A program made the translations under genes and the position numbers. Under the pieces are notes generated by a model. That model worked only from the letters and a program-made list of their open reading frames with translations, did not search any database and was not told the DNA's origin. From Streptomyces solincola (GTDB lineage: Bacteria > Actinomycetota > Actinomycetes > Streptomycetales > Streptomycetaceae), in assembly GCF_002982015.1 (NCBI RefSeq), contig NZ_PVLV01000071.1, positions 1 to 64,000 on the forward strand: a stretch of DNA of 64,000 nucleotides, written 5' to 3'. This document shows positions 25,101 through 35,094 of this stretch, piece after piece; within the stretch, counting starts at the first letter, position 1, and every line of letters starts with the position of its first letter.

Positions 25101-27076
25101 AGACCGGTGACCGTCTCGGTGAGGGCCCGCAGCCCGGCGGTCTGCTCGTCCAGCTCGTCGGCCAGCGGCCCGGCCCCGGCGGCGGTGGCCAGCGCCCCGG
25201 CCTCGGCGACCAGCTCGGCCGCCCGCTCGTGGTGGCCGGCGAAGGCGTCCGCGCGGCCGAGGAAGTCCACCGCCCGGCGCGCGGTGTCGGCGAGGTGGCC
25301 CCCGGTCCGCTCCGCCAGGGCGTCCACGGCGGCCGTGTCCGCGTACCGCTGCTCGCGCAGCGCGGTCAGCCGCCCCCGGGCGCGGCGCAGCGCGGTGATC
25401 CGGTCGATCCACTCCCCCGCGTCCGCCGCCTCGCCGCGCGCCCGCCGCACCAGGCCCCGCAGGTGCGCGGCCGCCTCGGCGAGCGCGGCGGCCGCCCGGT
25501 CGGCCAGCTCGCGCACGGCGGCCCGCTCGTCCAGCATCCGCTGGGCGGTGGCGCGCACCTGCGCCAGCGGGGTGTCCAGGTCACCGGTGCCCGGCTCGCC
25601 GAGCCAGGGGTGCCGCTCGGCCGCCCGCGCGCAGGCGGCGACCAGCGCCGCGTACGGCTCGCCGGGTCCGTCCCCGGCGGCGTCGGCGGCGTCGGCGGCG
25701 TCGGCGGCCTGGCGGGCCAGGGCGAGGCAGTCGGAGACGCCCCGCACCAGGTCGGCGTTGCCGATCCGGGCGAGCGGGCCGCCGCCGGGCCCGTCGGCGG
25801 CCTCGGCAGCCGTTTCGGCAGCGGCCTCGGCAGCCGCTTCGGTGGCGAAGGGCGTGCGCCAGATCCGCACCGGGTGGCGGCGGCCCGGCTCGCCGTCCTC
25901 CGGGCGCAGCAGGATGAGCCGGCCGTCGTCGGCCAGCGCGTACCCGTGGCAGGGCATCGGGGCGGCGGCCCGCCGGCGTACCGGGTCGTAGGGCAGCAGC
26001 AGCGCGCGGCCCTCGGCGTGCGCGTGGAAGGCGTACAGCACCTGGTCGCCGCCGGGTGAGCGGACGACGCGCTCCAGCCGCAGCCCGTCGGTGCGCGCCG
26101 TGTCGAAGGTGCGCACCTCGCCGGTGGCCAGGCAGTAGCCGCCGGGGAAGACGACGCCCTGGTCGTCGGGGAGCCGGTGGCAGGAGCGTCCGACGGCGTC
26201 CAGCCGGGCCACCGCCCCGGTGGGGGTGTGCACGACGAGGTGGCGGGCCTGCTCCTCCTTGTACGGGCGCACGCGCAGCAGGACCAGCGGGCCGACCACC
26301 GCGTACGCCACCTCGGCGTCCGCGAGGGACTGCAACGGCTCGTCGACCGGCTCCTCGTACACCCCTTCCGCGCGCTCGGTGTCGTCCTCGGTCTTCAGGG
26401 TGAGCGCGCCGCCGGCGGCCGAGACGAACAGCGCGCCGCCGGCCACCGCGATGTGCGGGTGCCGGCCGGGCCGGTGGTCGTCCCGGGTGGTCCCGGTCCA
26501 CGCGAAGTCGTGCGGCTCGGAGACGGTGTGGTCGCGCTCGCCCCGGGCGTCCAGGAACCGCGCCGCGCCGTCCGCGGTGAGGGACCAGCGCAGCACCCGC
26601 AGGTCCTCGGCGCGCTCCCCGGTGCGGAACACCGCGAGCAGCCGGTCCTCGACGCGGCGCAGCCGCACCAGCCGGGCGTCCTTGAAGTAGCGGTGCAGCG
26701 CCTGGTGTTCGCGGACGAAGGCGGGGTCGTCCAGCAGCCCGGGCACCTCGGTGTCCGGCAGCGGCGCCAGGTCCCGGTCGTACAGCGCGAAGACGTCGGC
26801 CGGTGTGCCGGTGCGGTATCCGGCGAGCAGCACCCCGCCGACGGCGATCAGGTCGCCCGGCACGGCGTCGTCCCGGGTGCGCAGGCGCCCGCTGCCGGTC
26901 AGGACGGTCTCCCCGGCGCCGTACGCCGCGACCCGCGCGGCCTCCAGCGCCTCCGCCCGCCGCGCCAGCTCCCCCGCCTGCCGCCGCAGCCGGTCCCGCA
27001 GCACCTCGTGGGCGCCGTGGTCCGCACGGAGCGGTGCGCCGCCGGCCGGACCGGCCTCCTGCGCCGTCATCACCAT
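22199..27076 (-). CDS. Giant AAA ATPase of the 'DNA repair ATPase' (DUF3686-like) family
   Basis: This 1625-residue protein starts at ATG 27076 (MVMTAQEAG; a second ATG at 27070 is possible). Residues about 60-440 read like beta-propeller-style repeats (for example LIAVGGVLLAGYRTGTPADV, and RLILLRPEDG). Residues about 450-900 are long alpha-helical coiled coil. An AAA module lies at about 1260-1600 with Walker A SPPGYGKTTLVEY, Walker B-like VLLYLDDIQHTSPEL, and sensor CMAGNPYTESG. The family is annotated as DNA-repair ATPase, but that name rests on little evidence. It is the last gene of a YqiJ-like/flotillin/ATPase operon. By inference it is a large cytoplasmic machine acting with the membrane flotillin assembly. 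Confidence 0.82.
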   Translation of the reverse strand: MVMTAQEAGPAGGAPLRADHGAHEVLRDRLRRQAGELARRAEALEAARVAAYGAGETVLTGSGRLRTRDDAVPGDLIAVGGVLLAGYRTGTPADVFALYDRDLAPLPDTEVPGLLDDPAFVREHQALHRYFKDARLVRLRRVEDRLLAVFRTGERAEDLRVLRWSLTADGAARFLDARGERDHTVSEPHDFAWTGTTRDDHRPGRHPHIAVAGGALFVSAAGGALTLKTEDDTERAEGVYEEPVDEPLQSLADAEVAYAVVGPLVLLRVRPYKEEQARHLVVHTPTGAVARLDAVGRSCHRLPDDQGVVFPGGYCLATGEVRTFDTARTDGLRLERVVRSPGGDQVLYAFHAHAEGRALLLPYDPVRRRAAAPMPCHGYALADDGRLILLRPEDGEPGRRHPVRIWRTPFATEAAAEAAAETAAEAADGPGGGPLARIGNADLVRGVSDCLALARQAADAADAADAAGDGPGEPYAALVAACARAAERHPWLGEPGTGDLDTPLAQVRATAQRMLDERAAVRELADRAAAALAEAAAHLRGLVRRARGEAADAGEWIDRITALRRARGRLTALREQRYADTAAVDALAERTGGHLADTARRAVDFLGRADAFAGHHERAAELVAEAGALATAAGAGPLADELDEQTAGLRALTETVTGLDAGDATVRTAVLERIAEVLAALNRARAVLTARRRELTDAEDRAAYAAECGLLAQAVGGALAAAATPQACDTELAGLLVRLDALESRFAGHEGRLAEIADRRAEVQDAFAARRQSLLDERVRRAERLAASAHRVLAAVARRAAALAGPDDAAALFAADPMVAGVRRSAAELRDLGDTARAEELEGRLTAVREETARTLRDRAELYADGGATLRLGAHRFTVTTRPPELTLLPGPDGVPVFALTGTDYRAPVEDPGFADTRPYWDRHLPSEDAEVYRGEHLAARLLAEHGAAALAADPARLPELVRRAAAAAYDEGYERGVHDHDAAVILDVLVRLHRRAGLLRHPAADRAAAQTAWAAQPEEVRRARARQAASLARARDVFGTAPGLDALRRELAEDSGLDEGAAAYLVEELATGESFVAGPAARALLTDFRRAAGDPAPYAHDVRDRLAAGDLAGGRRLVEGWLTAYAAARAEPPAPGDLAEAVAMEVCPDLTRYDPGTGGAPVAVADGLLGVHPRIERGALTVRLDEFLARTARFAATAAPGFRAYQRRRAALLEAERRRLRLEDHRPRPLPGFVRGRLVDEVYLPLVGGSLAGQLGTAGRERTGSGGLLLLLSPPGYGKTTLVEYVAERLGLLLVKVDGPALGQATTSLDPAAAPDASARRELEKIAFALRAADNVLLYLDDIQHTSPELLQRFVPLCDATRTLDGHDLRGKRFAVCMAGNPYTESGRRFRVPDMLANRAHVWNLGDALTGKEDAFALSFVENALTSQPDLAPLAARDRADLELLVRLAEGDPTAARDRLAHPYPPAELDRVLAVLRHLLAARRTVLAVNAAYLASAAQGDAARAEPPFRLQGSYRDMNRIAARISPVMDGAELAAVVDDHYTAQAATLAAGAEADLLKLAALRGPLTARQAARWAEITAAHARERALGGAGDDAAARAVAALGLLADRVAAVESAITRAAEGG

Positions 27077-27213
27077 CGCGCTCCCCGCTCTCCCTCTTCG
27101 TCGTGCGTCCTGCGGTCCTGCGGTCGTGTCGCGCCTGCGCACTCCGTACGCAGGGGGGTGTCCCGGAGCTGCCGCCCCCCGCGCGGCAGCTCCGGAAGCC
27201 GGGTGGGACCGGG

Positions 27214-29133
27214 TCACCGGGGCTTGCCGACGGCTTCCCGTCCGCCGGCGCCGGCCAGCTCGGCCACCGGCATGTCGGCCAGGCCCAGTTGCCGGGCCCG
27301 GTCGAGGAGTTCGCCCGCCTGGCCCGCGCCGGCCGCCGGCAGCAGCTTGGTCAGCTTCGTCAGCAGCGCGGACACTGTCAGGTTGCGCACGTCCTCGGTG
27401 GACACCGAGCCGAGCACCTTCGCCAGGTCCTCGGTGAAGGAGGCCGAGCCGTCCAGCCAGGGGCCGGCCAGGGTGCGCGCGGTCTTCGAGCCGTCCATGA
27501 AGCCGTCCACCGCCTTGCCCAGCGAGATCGAGGACACCAGCCGGTCCAGGAAGACCGACTCCCCGCCGACGATGTTGATGTCCGCGCCCTCCAGGCCGGT
27601 GGCGAGCACCGTGGCCTGCGCCTCGGCAACGTGCCGCCGGGCCTCCAGCTCGGCGAGCCGCACGTCCGTGTCCGCGGCCAGCCGCAGCCGGTACTCCTCG
27701 TGGGTGCGCGAGGCGTCGTCCAGCGCGGCCATCGCGGCCGCCTTCTCGGTGAGGCCGGCGGCCTCCGCCTTGAGCTTCTCGCCGATCGCGGCGGCCTCGG
27801 CGAGCGCCTTCTCCCGCAGGCCGGCGGCCTCCGCCCGCAGCCTCGCCTCGACGGCCTGGGCCTCCGCCCGGCCGGCCTTCTCGATGGCGTCGGCCTCCTT
27901 CTCTCGGACCCGCACGGCCGCCAGGCCCTCGGCTGCGGCCTCCGCCTCCAGGCCCTCCGCCGCCCGGGTGCGGGCGCGGGCGTCCAGGTCGGCGGCCTGG
28001 TGGCGGGCCTCCGCCAGGGTCAGCTCCTCGGCGGCGCGGTGCACCGCGGCCTGCTCGGCGGCCTCCGCGGCCTTGATGTCCTTGACCAGCCTCTCCTGGG
28101 CCGCCGCCTCGGCCGCGATGACGACGGTCTGCCGGCCGCGCTCGGCCTCCTCGACCGCGCGCAGGCGCTTGATGGACTCCTCCTGCTCGGCGACCGTGCG
28201 GTCCACCGCCACCCGCTCGCGGATCACCTCGGCGATCTCCCGGCGCTCGGCCTCGACCTCCTTCTCGGCCGCGATGCGGGTCAGCTCGGTCTCCCGGTCG
28301 CGGGCGATGACCTCCAGCAGCCGGTCCTTCTCGATGCGCTCGCTCTCCACCGCGATGACCCGCTCGCGGTTCTTCTGGGCGACGGCGACCTCGCGGGCCT
28401 GGTTCTCCCGCTGGACGCCGAGCTGCTCCTCGGTGCGCAGGAAGGCGCTCTGGGCGCGCAGCCGCTCCTCCTCCACCACCCGGGCGGTCTCGGCCTCCTC
28501 GCGGGCCCGTACGGTCTCGATCTCCCGCTTCTGCTTGATCTCGGCGTCGGCCTGGCGGCGTTCCAGCTCCAGGATGGCCTCGCGGGCGTCGACGTTCTGC
28601 CGGGTGATCTCCTTCTCCTCGGTGCGCTGGTACTCGTTGGTGCGCACGTGCTCCACGGCGGTCAGCTCGGTGATCTTGCGGATGCCCTGGGCGTCGAGGA
28701 TGTTGGCGGCGTCCAACTGCGCCAGCGGGGTCTGCTCCAGGTAGTCGATGGCCGCGTCCTCCAGGCTGTAGCCGTTGAGGTCGGTGCCGATGGCCTGGGC
28801 GACCTTGATGACGTCCTCGGTCGTCTTGTTGACGCGCACGAAGAACGAGATCCGGATGTCGGCGCGGATGTTGTCGCGGCAGATCAGGCCGTCGCGGCCG
28901 GTGCGGCTGATGTCGATGGCCTTGACCGAGATGTCCATCACCTCGGCCTTGTGCAGTACGGGCAGGACCACCTGCCCGGTGAAGGTGACGTCGACGGTGC
29001 GGGTCTTGGAGACGATGAGGGCCTTGCCCTGTTCCACCTTGCGGAACAGCTTGCTGACCACGAGCAGTACGGCGACGACGATGAGCAGGACGACGGCGAC
29101 GAGCACGCCGAGGCCCCAGGAGATGGCGTCCAT
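27214..29133 (-). CDS. Flotillin-family membrane scaffold (YqiK/FloT-like)
   Basis: A 639-residue protein. Residues 8-28 are one membrane anchor (LGVLVAVVLLIVVAVLLVVS). A band-7/PHB domain spans about residues 35-190 (ALIVSKTRTVDVTFTGQVVL, then ICRDNIRADIRISFFVRVN). About 320 residues of highly charged, Ala/Glu-rich coiled coil follow, with the AEA repeats typical of flotillins. A C-terminal segment begins INIVGGESVFLDRL. Flotillins form oligomeric patches that organise membrane proteins. It lies between the YqiJ-like gene (57 bp) and the giant ATPase gene (137 bp), all co-directional. The YqiJ-YqiK pairing is known from other bacteria. Confidence 0.92.
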   Translation of the reverse strand: MDAISWGLGVLVAVVLLIVVAVLLVVSKLFRKVEQGKALIVSKTRTVDVTFTGQVVLPVLHKAEVMDISVKAIDISRTGRDGLICRDNIRADIRISFFVRVNKTTEDVIKVAQAIGTDLNGYSLEDAAIDYLEQTPLAQLDAANILDAQGIRKITELTAVEHVRTNEYQRTEEKEITRQNVDAREAILELERRQADAEIKQKREIETVRAREEAETARVVEEERLRAQSAFLRTEEQLGVQRENQAREVAVAQKNRERVIAVESERIEKDRLLEVIARDRETELTRIAAEKEVEAERREIAEVIRERVAVDRTVAEQEESIKRLRAVEEAERGRQTVVIAAEAAAQERLVKDIKAAEAAEQAAVHRAAEELTLAEARHQAADLDARARTRAAEGLEAEAAAEGLAAVRVREKEADAIEKAGRAEAQAVEARLRAEAAGLREKALAEAAAIGEKLKAEAAGLTEKAAAMAALDDASRTHEEYRLRLAADTDVRLAELEARRHVAEAQATVLATGLEGADINIVGGESVFLDRLVSSISLGKAVDGFMDGSKTARTLAGPWLDGSASFTEDLAKVLGSVSTEDVRNLTVSALLTKLTKLLPAAGAGQAGELLDRARQLGLADMPVAELAGAGGREAVGKPR

Positions 29134-29190
29134 GAGGAATCCCCGGTTCGGGTTCGGATACGGGTGGTGCGGGCGGGAGCGGGAGCCGGG

Positions 29191-29826
29191 TCAGCCGAGG
29201 GGCGGCTGCGGCCGACGGGGGTTCAGGGCCGGGTCGAAGGGCGCGACCCAGAAGAACTCGCCGGCCTCGTCGTAGGCGTACAGCAGCCCCGTGCTGCCGT
29301 GGGCGAGCGGTTCCTCCGGTCCGGCGGGCGGCGCCTGCCGCACCTGTACGAGGGCGGTGGAGCCGTCCCGGGCGGTGACCTCGGCCTGGCCGAAGCCGCC
29401 GTCCACCCGGCCGGTGCGCACCACGCAGGTCAGGCCGGTGAAGTCGTGCCGGGACGGGCCGGGTTCGCCGGGCAGCAGCCGGGCCAGCGGGCGGACCAGC
29501 GCCCGGGTGAGCCGCCATGCGCCGTAGAGGGCGGCGAGCAGCACCGCCACGTCGAGGACGTGGACGGTGCCGGCCGGCCAGCCCGTGCGCGTCGCCAGCA
29601 CCGAGCCGCTGACGGTCAGGAACCAGGCGAGCGCGACGAACAGCGAGCCCGACACCGCGACGGGCGCGCCGCCCAGGTGGAGCGCGTCGGCGTCCAGGTC
29701 GGCGTCGAAGACCTCGGGGTCCGCGGCGCCGGCCAGCACCAGCAGCCAGAAGCCGACGACGACCACCAGGGCGGCGGTGAACAGCACCGCGGGGAAGGTC
29801 CCGGTCGCGTACAGGAACTCGTCCAC
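29191..29826 (-). CDS. YqiJ-like membrane protein with C-terminal OB-fold (NfeD-type)
   Basis: A 211-residue protein. GTG at 29826 is preceded by GGGGGAG, and the upstream extension to 29862 has no such site. Three hydrophobic spans are visible (AVLFTAALVVVVGFWLLVLA, then LFVALAWFLTVSGSVLA, then VLDVAVLLAALYGAWRLT). From about residue 130 to 190 a beta-rich region, FTGLTCVVRTGRVDGGFGQA then TALVQVRQ, looks like the OB domain of YqiJ/NfeD proteins, which pair with flotillins. It is the first gene of the operon and by inference joins the flotillin to form the membrane patch. Confidence 0.8.
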   Translation of the reverse strand: MDEFLYATGTFPAVLFTAALVVVVGFWLLVLAGAADPEVFDADLDADALHLGGAPVAVSGSLFVALAWFLTVSGSVLATRTGWPAGTVHVLDVAVLLAALYGAWRLTRALVRPLARLLPGEPGPSRHDFTGLTCVVRTGRVDGGFGQAEVTARDGSTALVQVRQAPPAGPEEPLAHGSTGLLYAYDEAGEFFWVAPFDPALNPRRPQPPLG

Positions 29827-29993
29827 GGCTCTCCCCCTTCGCCTGACGGCGCACGACGACACTTCCGGAGTCCGGCAGTCATGCCGTACGCCGCCTCCGG
29901 CCGCTCCGATCGTGGCAGACGGGGAGGGGGTCCCACATTGCCGTTCCCCGGCAGTCTTTATGCTTCCTTGATGCCGAGTCCGCGGGAGGGGCG

Positions 29994-31057
29994 ATGACGG
30001 AACCGGGCACGTCCGGGAACGAGTTGGCCGCGTACGCGCGCATCCTCACCGAGGTGTGCGCCACCGGGCGGCGGCTGAGCCGGGACGAGACGGCGACGCT
30101 GCGGGCGCACGGCGAGCGGGCCGCCGAGGCCGGCACGGGGCTGCGGGCGCTGGTGCGGGACCGTCTGGCCGCCGCCGAGGAGGTGCGGGCCGGTCTCGAC
30201 CGGGCGGCCGCCGGCCATCTGCTCACGGCGGTGACCCAGGCGGTGGACGCCTTCGCCGAGGGGCACGAGCGCGCCCAGCGGCTGGCCATCCGGCAGCAGG
30301 AGGCGGCACGGCGGGAGTTCATCGACGACCTGCTGTACGGCCGCAACGACACCGGGCAGCTCGCCGCGCAGGCGGAGCGGTTCGGGCTGCTGCTGTCCCA
30401 CGCGCACGCGGTGGCGGTGGCGGAGGGGCCGAGGCCCTACGAGGACGGTTCGGCCGTGACCCGGGGCGTCGAGGCGGCGCTGATCGCGCGCTTCGGCTAC
30501 CGCCGCATCCTGCTCAGCACCAAGCACGGCCGGCTGATCTGCGTCGCCCCGGGCGACCAGGGCGGGTTCCTGCGGCACTTCGCCAAGCAGGCGTACGCCG
30601 CGACCGACGGCGGCCGGGTGGCCATCGGCCGGGCGCACCCGGGCGTCGGCGGGGTGGTCCAGTCCTACGAGGAGGCGCTCAACGCGCTGGAGGTGGCCGC
30701 CCGGATGGGCCTGGACGGGCCCCGGTGCTGCACGCCGCCGACCTGCTGGTCTATCCGGTGCTGGCCCGCGACCGCACGGCGATGGCCGACCTGGTGCGCT
30801 CGGTGCTGGACCCGCTGCGGCAGGCCCGCGGCGGCGCCCGGCCGCTGCTGGACACCCTCACGGCGTACTTCGACACCGGTTGCGTGGCCGCCGAGGCGGC
30901 CCGCCGGCTGTCGCTGAGCGTCCGCGCGGTGACCTACCGGCTGGAGCGCATCCACCGCCTCACCGGCGCCGACCCGGCCGACCCGGCCGACCGCTACACC
31001 CTCCAGACCGCCGTCATCGGCGCCCGCCTCCTCGACTGGCCGGCACGGCCCCTGTGA
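29994..31057 (+). pseudogene. PucR/CdaR-type regulator split by one frameshift
   Basis: The first frame starts at ATG 29994 with GGGAGGGG upstream and a TATGCT-like -10. It reads well through about 240 codons (RREFIDDLLYGRNDTGQLAA, then VVQSYEEALNALEVAARMGL) and becomes nonsense at about 30720. The frame one base back then continues perfectly with PVLHAADLLVYPVLARDR and a terminal HTH_30 (TYRLERIHRLTG), stopping at 31057. The net change is equivalent to a one-base loss in the run GGGCCCC around 30717-30723. Apart from this the 354-residue regulator is intact, so a sequencing error in a G/C run is as likely as a recent mutation. Target genes unknown. Confidence 0.82.
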
Positions 31058-31066
31058 CCCGCCCGC

Positions 31067-31915
31067 TCACGTGCCGCCGAGGACCGGCAGCAGCGCCTCC
31101 TCCTCGTAGCGCAGATGGGCCTCCAGCTCCTCGGTGAGCCGCTCCACCTCCCGTAGCACCGCCGCCGGTTCGGCGTCCTCGGCGGACACCGTCCGCTCCA
31201 GCTCGGCCAGCAGTGCGGCGACCCGCTCGTGCTCGCGGCCGAGCCGGTCGAGCACGGGCTCCAGGTGCGGGTGCTGCCGGGCGAGGGCCGGGAACATCAT
31301 CCCGTCCTCCCCGGTGTGGTGGGTGTGCAGGCCCCCGCAGAAGGTCAGGCAGTTGATCCGGAGCTGCACGCCCAGGCCGCCGGTCCCCTGCTCGGCGACC
31401 TCCTTGCGGATCAGCTCCAGCTCCCGCCGGAAGCCGTCGTGGATGCCGGTGAACGCCTCGGCGAAGCCGAGCCCGCCGAAGTCCGGCGGTCCGGGCGCCT
31501 CGGTGAGCGCGACCACCGGAATGACCCGGCTGGTCCCGGCCTGGTAGGCGGCCCAGCCCCGGTCGGACTCGACGGCTCGCGCGAAGGCCCGGTCGCGCTC
31601 CTCGCCGGTGAGGACGGCGGCGTCGGCCTGGTAGGTGAAGACGCCGCTCTCCACGGTCACCCGTGGAGTGGCGCGCAGGTTGTGGTACCAGGCGGGGTGG
31701 CGGGGCGAGCCGCCCGCCGAGGCGATCACCAGCACCCGGCCGTCGCCGTCCGGGTAGTAGCCGAGCGGAGTGGTGTGCGGCCTCCCGGAGCGGGCCCCGG
31801 TGGTGGTGAGCAGCAGCAGGCGGGCGCCTGCGAAGTGGCCGCCCACCGTGCCCCGGTTGGCGCGGAACTCCGCGATGACGGAGGCGTTGAAGTCGTGGGG
31901 AACGTCGTGGGTCAC
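31067..31915 (-). CDS. Deazaflavin-dependent nitroreductase-like domain fused to a hemerythrin domain
   Basis: A 282-residue two-domain protein. Residues about 3-135 match the F420/flavin-type nitroreductase (Ddn-like) family: RGTVGGHFAGARLLLLTTTG, RSGRPHTTPLGYY and HPAWYHNLRATPRVTVE. Residues about 150-282 are a hemerythrin HHE domain with ligand-type residues in FTGIHDGFRRELE, LHTHHTGEDGMMFPAL, LGREHERVAALL and LEAHLRYEEEALLPVL. Such domains carry a di-iron site for oxygen or nitric oxide. The start is GTG 31915 (MTHDVPHDFN), with a GAGAAAG-like site upstream. The fusion suggests redox or nitrosative-stress chemistry in the cytoplasm, which is inference. It converges on the PucR gene and stands alone. 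Confidence 0.86.
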   Translation of the reverse strand: MTHDVPHDFNASVIAEFRANRGTVGGHFAGARLLLLTTTGARSGRPHTTPLGYYPDGDGRVLVIASAGGSPRHPAWYHNLRATPRVTVESGVFTYQADAAVLTGEERDRAFARAVESDRGWAAYQAGTSRVIPVVALTEAPGPPDFGGLGFAEAFTGIHDGFRRELELIRKEVAEQGTGGLGVQLRINCLTFCGGLHTHHTGEDGMMFPALARQHPHLEPVLDRLGREHERVAALLAELERTVSAEDAEPAAVLREVERLTEELEAHLRYEEEALLPVLGGT

Positions 31916-32144
31916 ATCGTCGCTTTCTCTTCTGTGGAGGCGAGGGCGTCCCCTGCGGGGAGGTGTCTCGTACGCGAAGGAGAAAGCGGAGGCGGCGGAG
32001 CCCTGGCGGCCCGCCCCGGCGTCACGCCGAGGCCGGGCGACCTGTCTGTGCACGGCCCCTACGGGCCGACCCGGCAGTCATGGCGTCAACTTAGACAAGA
32101 CGCCGCGGCTCGTCAACGGCGCGGCCGGGTGCGGGGGTCGTGGC

Positions 32145-32807
32145 TCAGAGCGGGGCCTGGGCGGCTTCCAGGAGGCGGGCGGTCTCGTCGGTGCACAGGC
32201 GCAGCGCGTTGCCGACGGTGACGAGCACGTCGCGCTCGTCCTCGGTGTACGCGCCGTCGCCGAGCGCGATCCGCGCGCCGGTGAAGAGGATCGACTCGCG
32301 GCCGGTGGGGGCGAGGTGCGGGGTGAGCGGTTCCAGGGCCTCGTGCAGCTCGATGGCGAGGGCCGCCCCGCAGGGGGCCTCCGCGCCGGCGAGGTAGCGG
32401 CCGGTGTCGGCCTCCAGCGCGGCGATCAGCGAGGTGAGGCTGTCGGCGGTGCAGTCCTCGTACCCGGCGGCGCGCACCGCGTGCACGGCGTGGCGCAGCA
32501 CGGCCTCGGAGCCGGTGCCGCCGGCGGCGAGGACGGCGAGGGCGACGGTGTGCACGGCGTCCCGCAGCATGGCGGAGAAGCGGGCGGTGGTGGGGTGGTC
32601 CAGCGCGTCGGTGCCGAAGTGGCCGTGGCAGGCGGCGCATTCGACCACCGGGCCGGTCTCGCCCCGCGACAGGGTGGGGACACCGAAAAGAGTGAGCCGC
32701 CGACGGCCCGTACGCCGCCGGTAGTTGCGGTCGCCGCCGCAGCCGGGGCAGAAGAACTCGCCGTCGCCCACGGTGTTCCACGAGGTCGAGACGGACCAGA
32801 TGTGCAC
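32145..32807 (-). CDS. TerB-like protein with N-terminal zinc ribbon
   Basis: A 220-residue protein. GTG at 32807 begins a conserved-looking N-terminus (SWNTVGDGEFFCPGCGGDRN) containing one CxxC, followed by a second, VECAACHGHFGTDAL. Together these form a zinc ribbon at about residues 17-65. The remaining helical region, with DGAYTEDERDVLVTVGNALR near the end, resembles the TerB domain found in tellurite-resistance proteins and often used in other stress pathways. No ter cluster is nearby, so tellurite resistance is not implied. It lies downstream of leuA on the same strand, with a 214-bp gap that holds no gene. No good ribosome-binding site is visible. Confidence 0.75.
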   Translation of the reverse strand: MHIWSVSTSWNTVGDGEFFCPGCGGDRNYRRRTGRRRLTLFGVPTLSRGETGPVVECAACHGHFGTDALDHPTTARFSAMLRDAVHTVALAVLAAGGTGSEAVLRHAVHAVRAAGYEDCTADSLTSLIAALEADTGRYLAGAEAPCGAALAIELHEALEPLTPHLAPTGRESILFTGARIALGDGAYTEDERDVLVTVGNALRLCTDETARLLEAAQAPL

Positions 32808-33021
32808 TCTGCGCGTGTGTGATCGCGTGTGTGATCCTCGTGCGGGCAGCACGTCGCACCTCCCAGAACCGTCGGCCACTCTGCCGCGTTGGCGTGATGT
32901 TAGCCACATCGATCCGGTGGCGTCAGCACCTCGGCGAGAGATCGCCACCCATAGGCGACGACATTGGCCGAACCTCGCCCTCCGGATCACCGGAAGGCCG
33001 CGGCGGTCGGGGGCGTGCGCG

Positions 33022-34983
<1,962 letters not shown>

Positions 34984-35094
34984 TCAGTATGCGGGATCGA
35001 CGCCGCGGTCCGTCAATCGGTCATATATCACTTTTTATGGCGCACTCTCGTCACCTCCGGTGACACCTCTGCGGCACAGTGTCACGCTCAGTGG

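Noticed and set aside
25680-25720. Short 9-bp-like repeats (GTCGGCGGC) inside the ATPase gene
   Set aside because: They encode an Ala-Asp run in a helical linker and are ordinary codon-biased low complexity rather than a mobile or regulatory repeat.
22328-26059. A 1243-codon plus-strand frame antisense to the giant ATPase
   Set aside because: Low-complexity Gly/Val/Gln/Arg-rich product typical of antisense frames in high-G+C coding DNA; no family signature.
22199-29854. A 2551-codon minus-strand open frame covering the whole flotillin region
   Set aside because: It is a G+C-driven run-through. Only the part from 27076 down reads as protein; the upstream part is out of frame with the flotillin and YqiJ-like genes, which have their own starts, motifs and ribosome-binding sites.
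32145-32807. Tellurite-resistance gene
   Set aside because: Only a TerB-like domain is present and none of the other ter genes is nearby, so the resistance label is unsupported.
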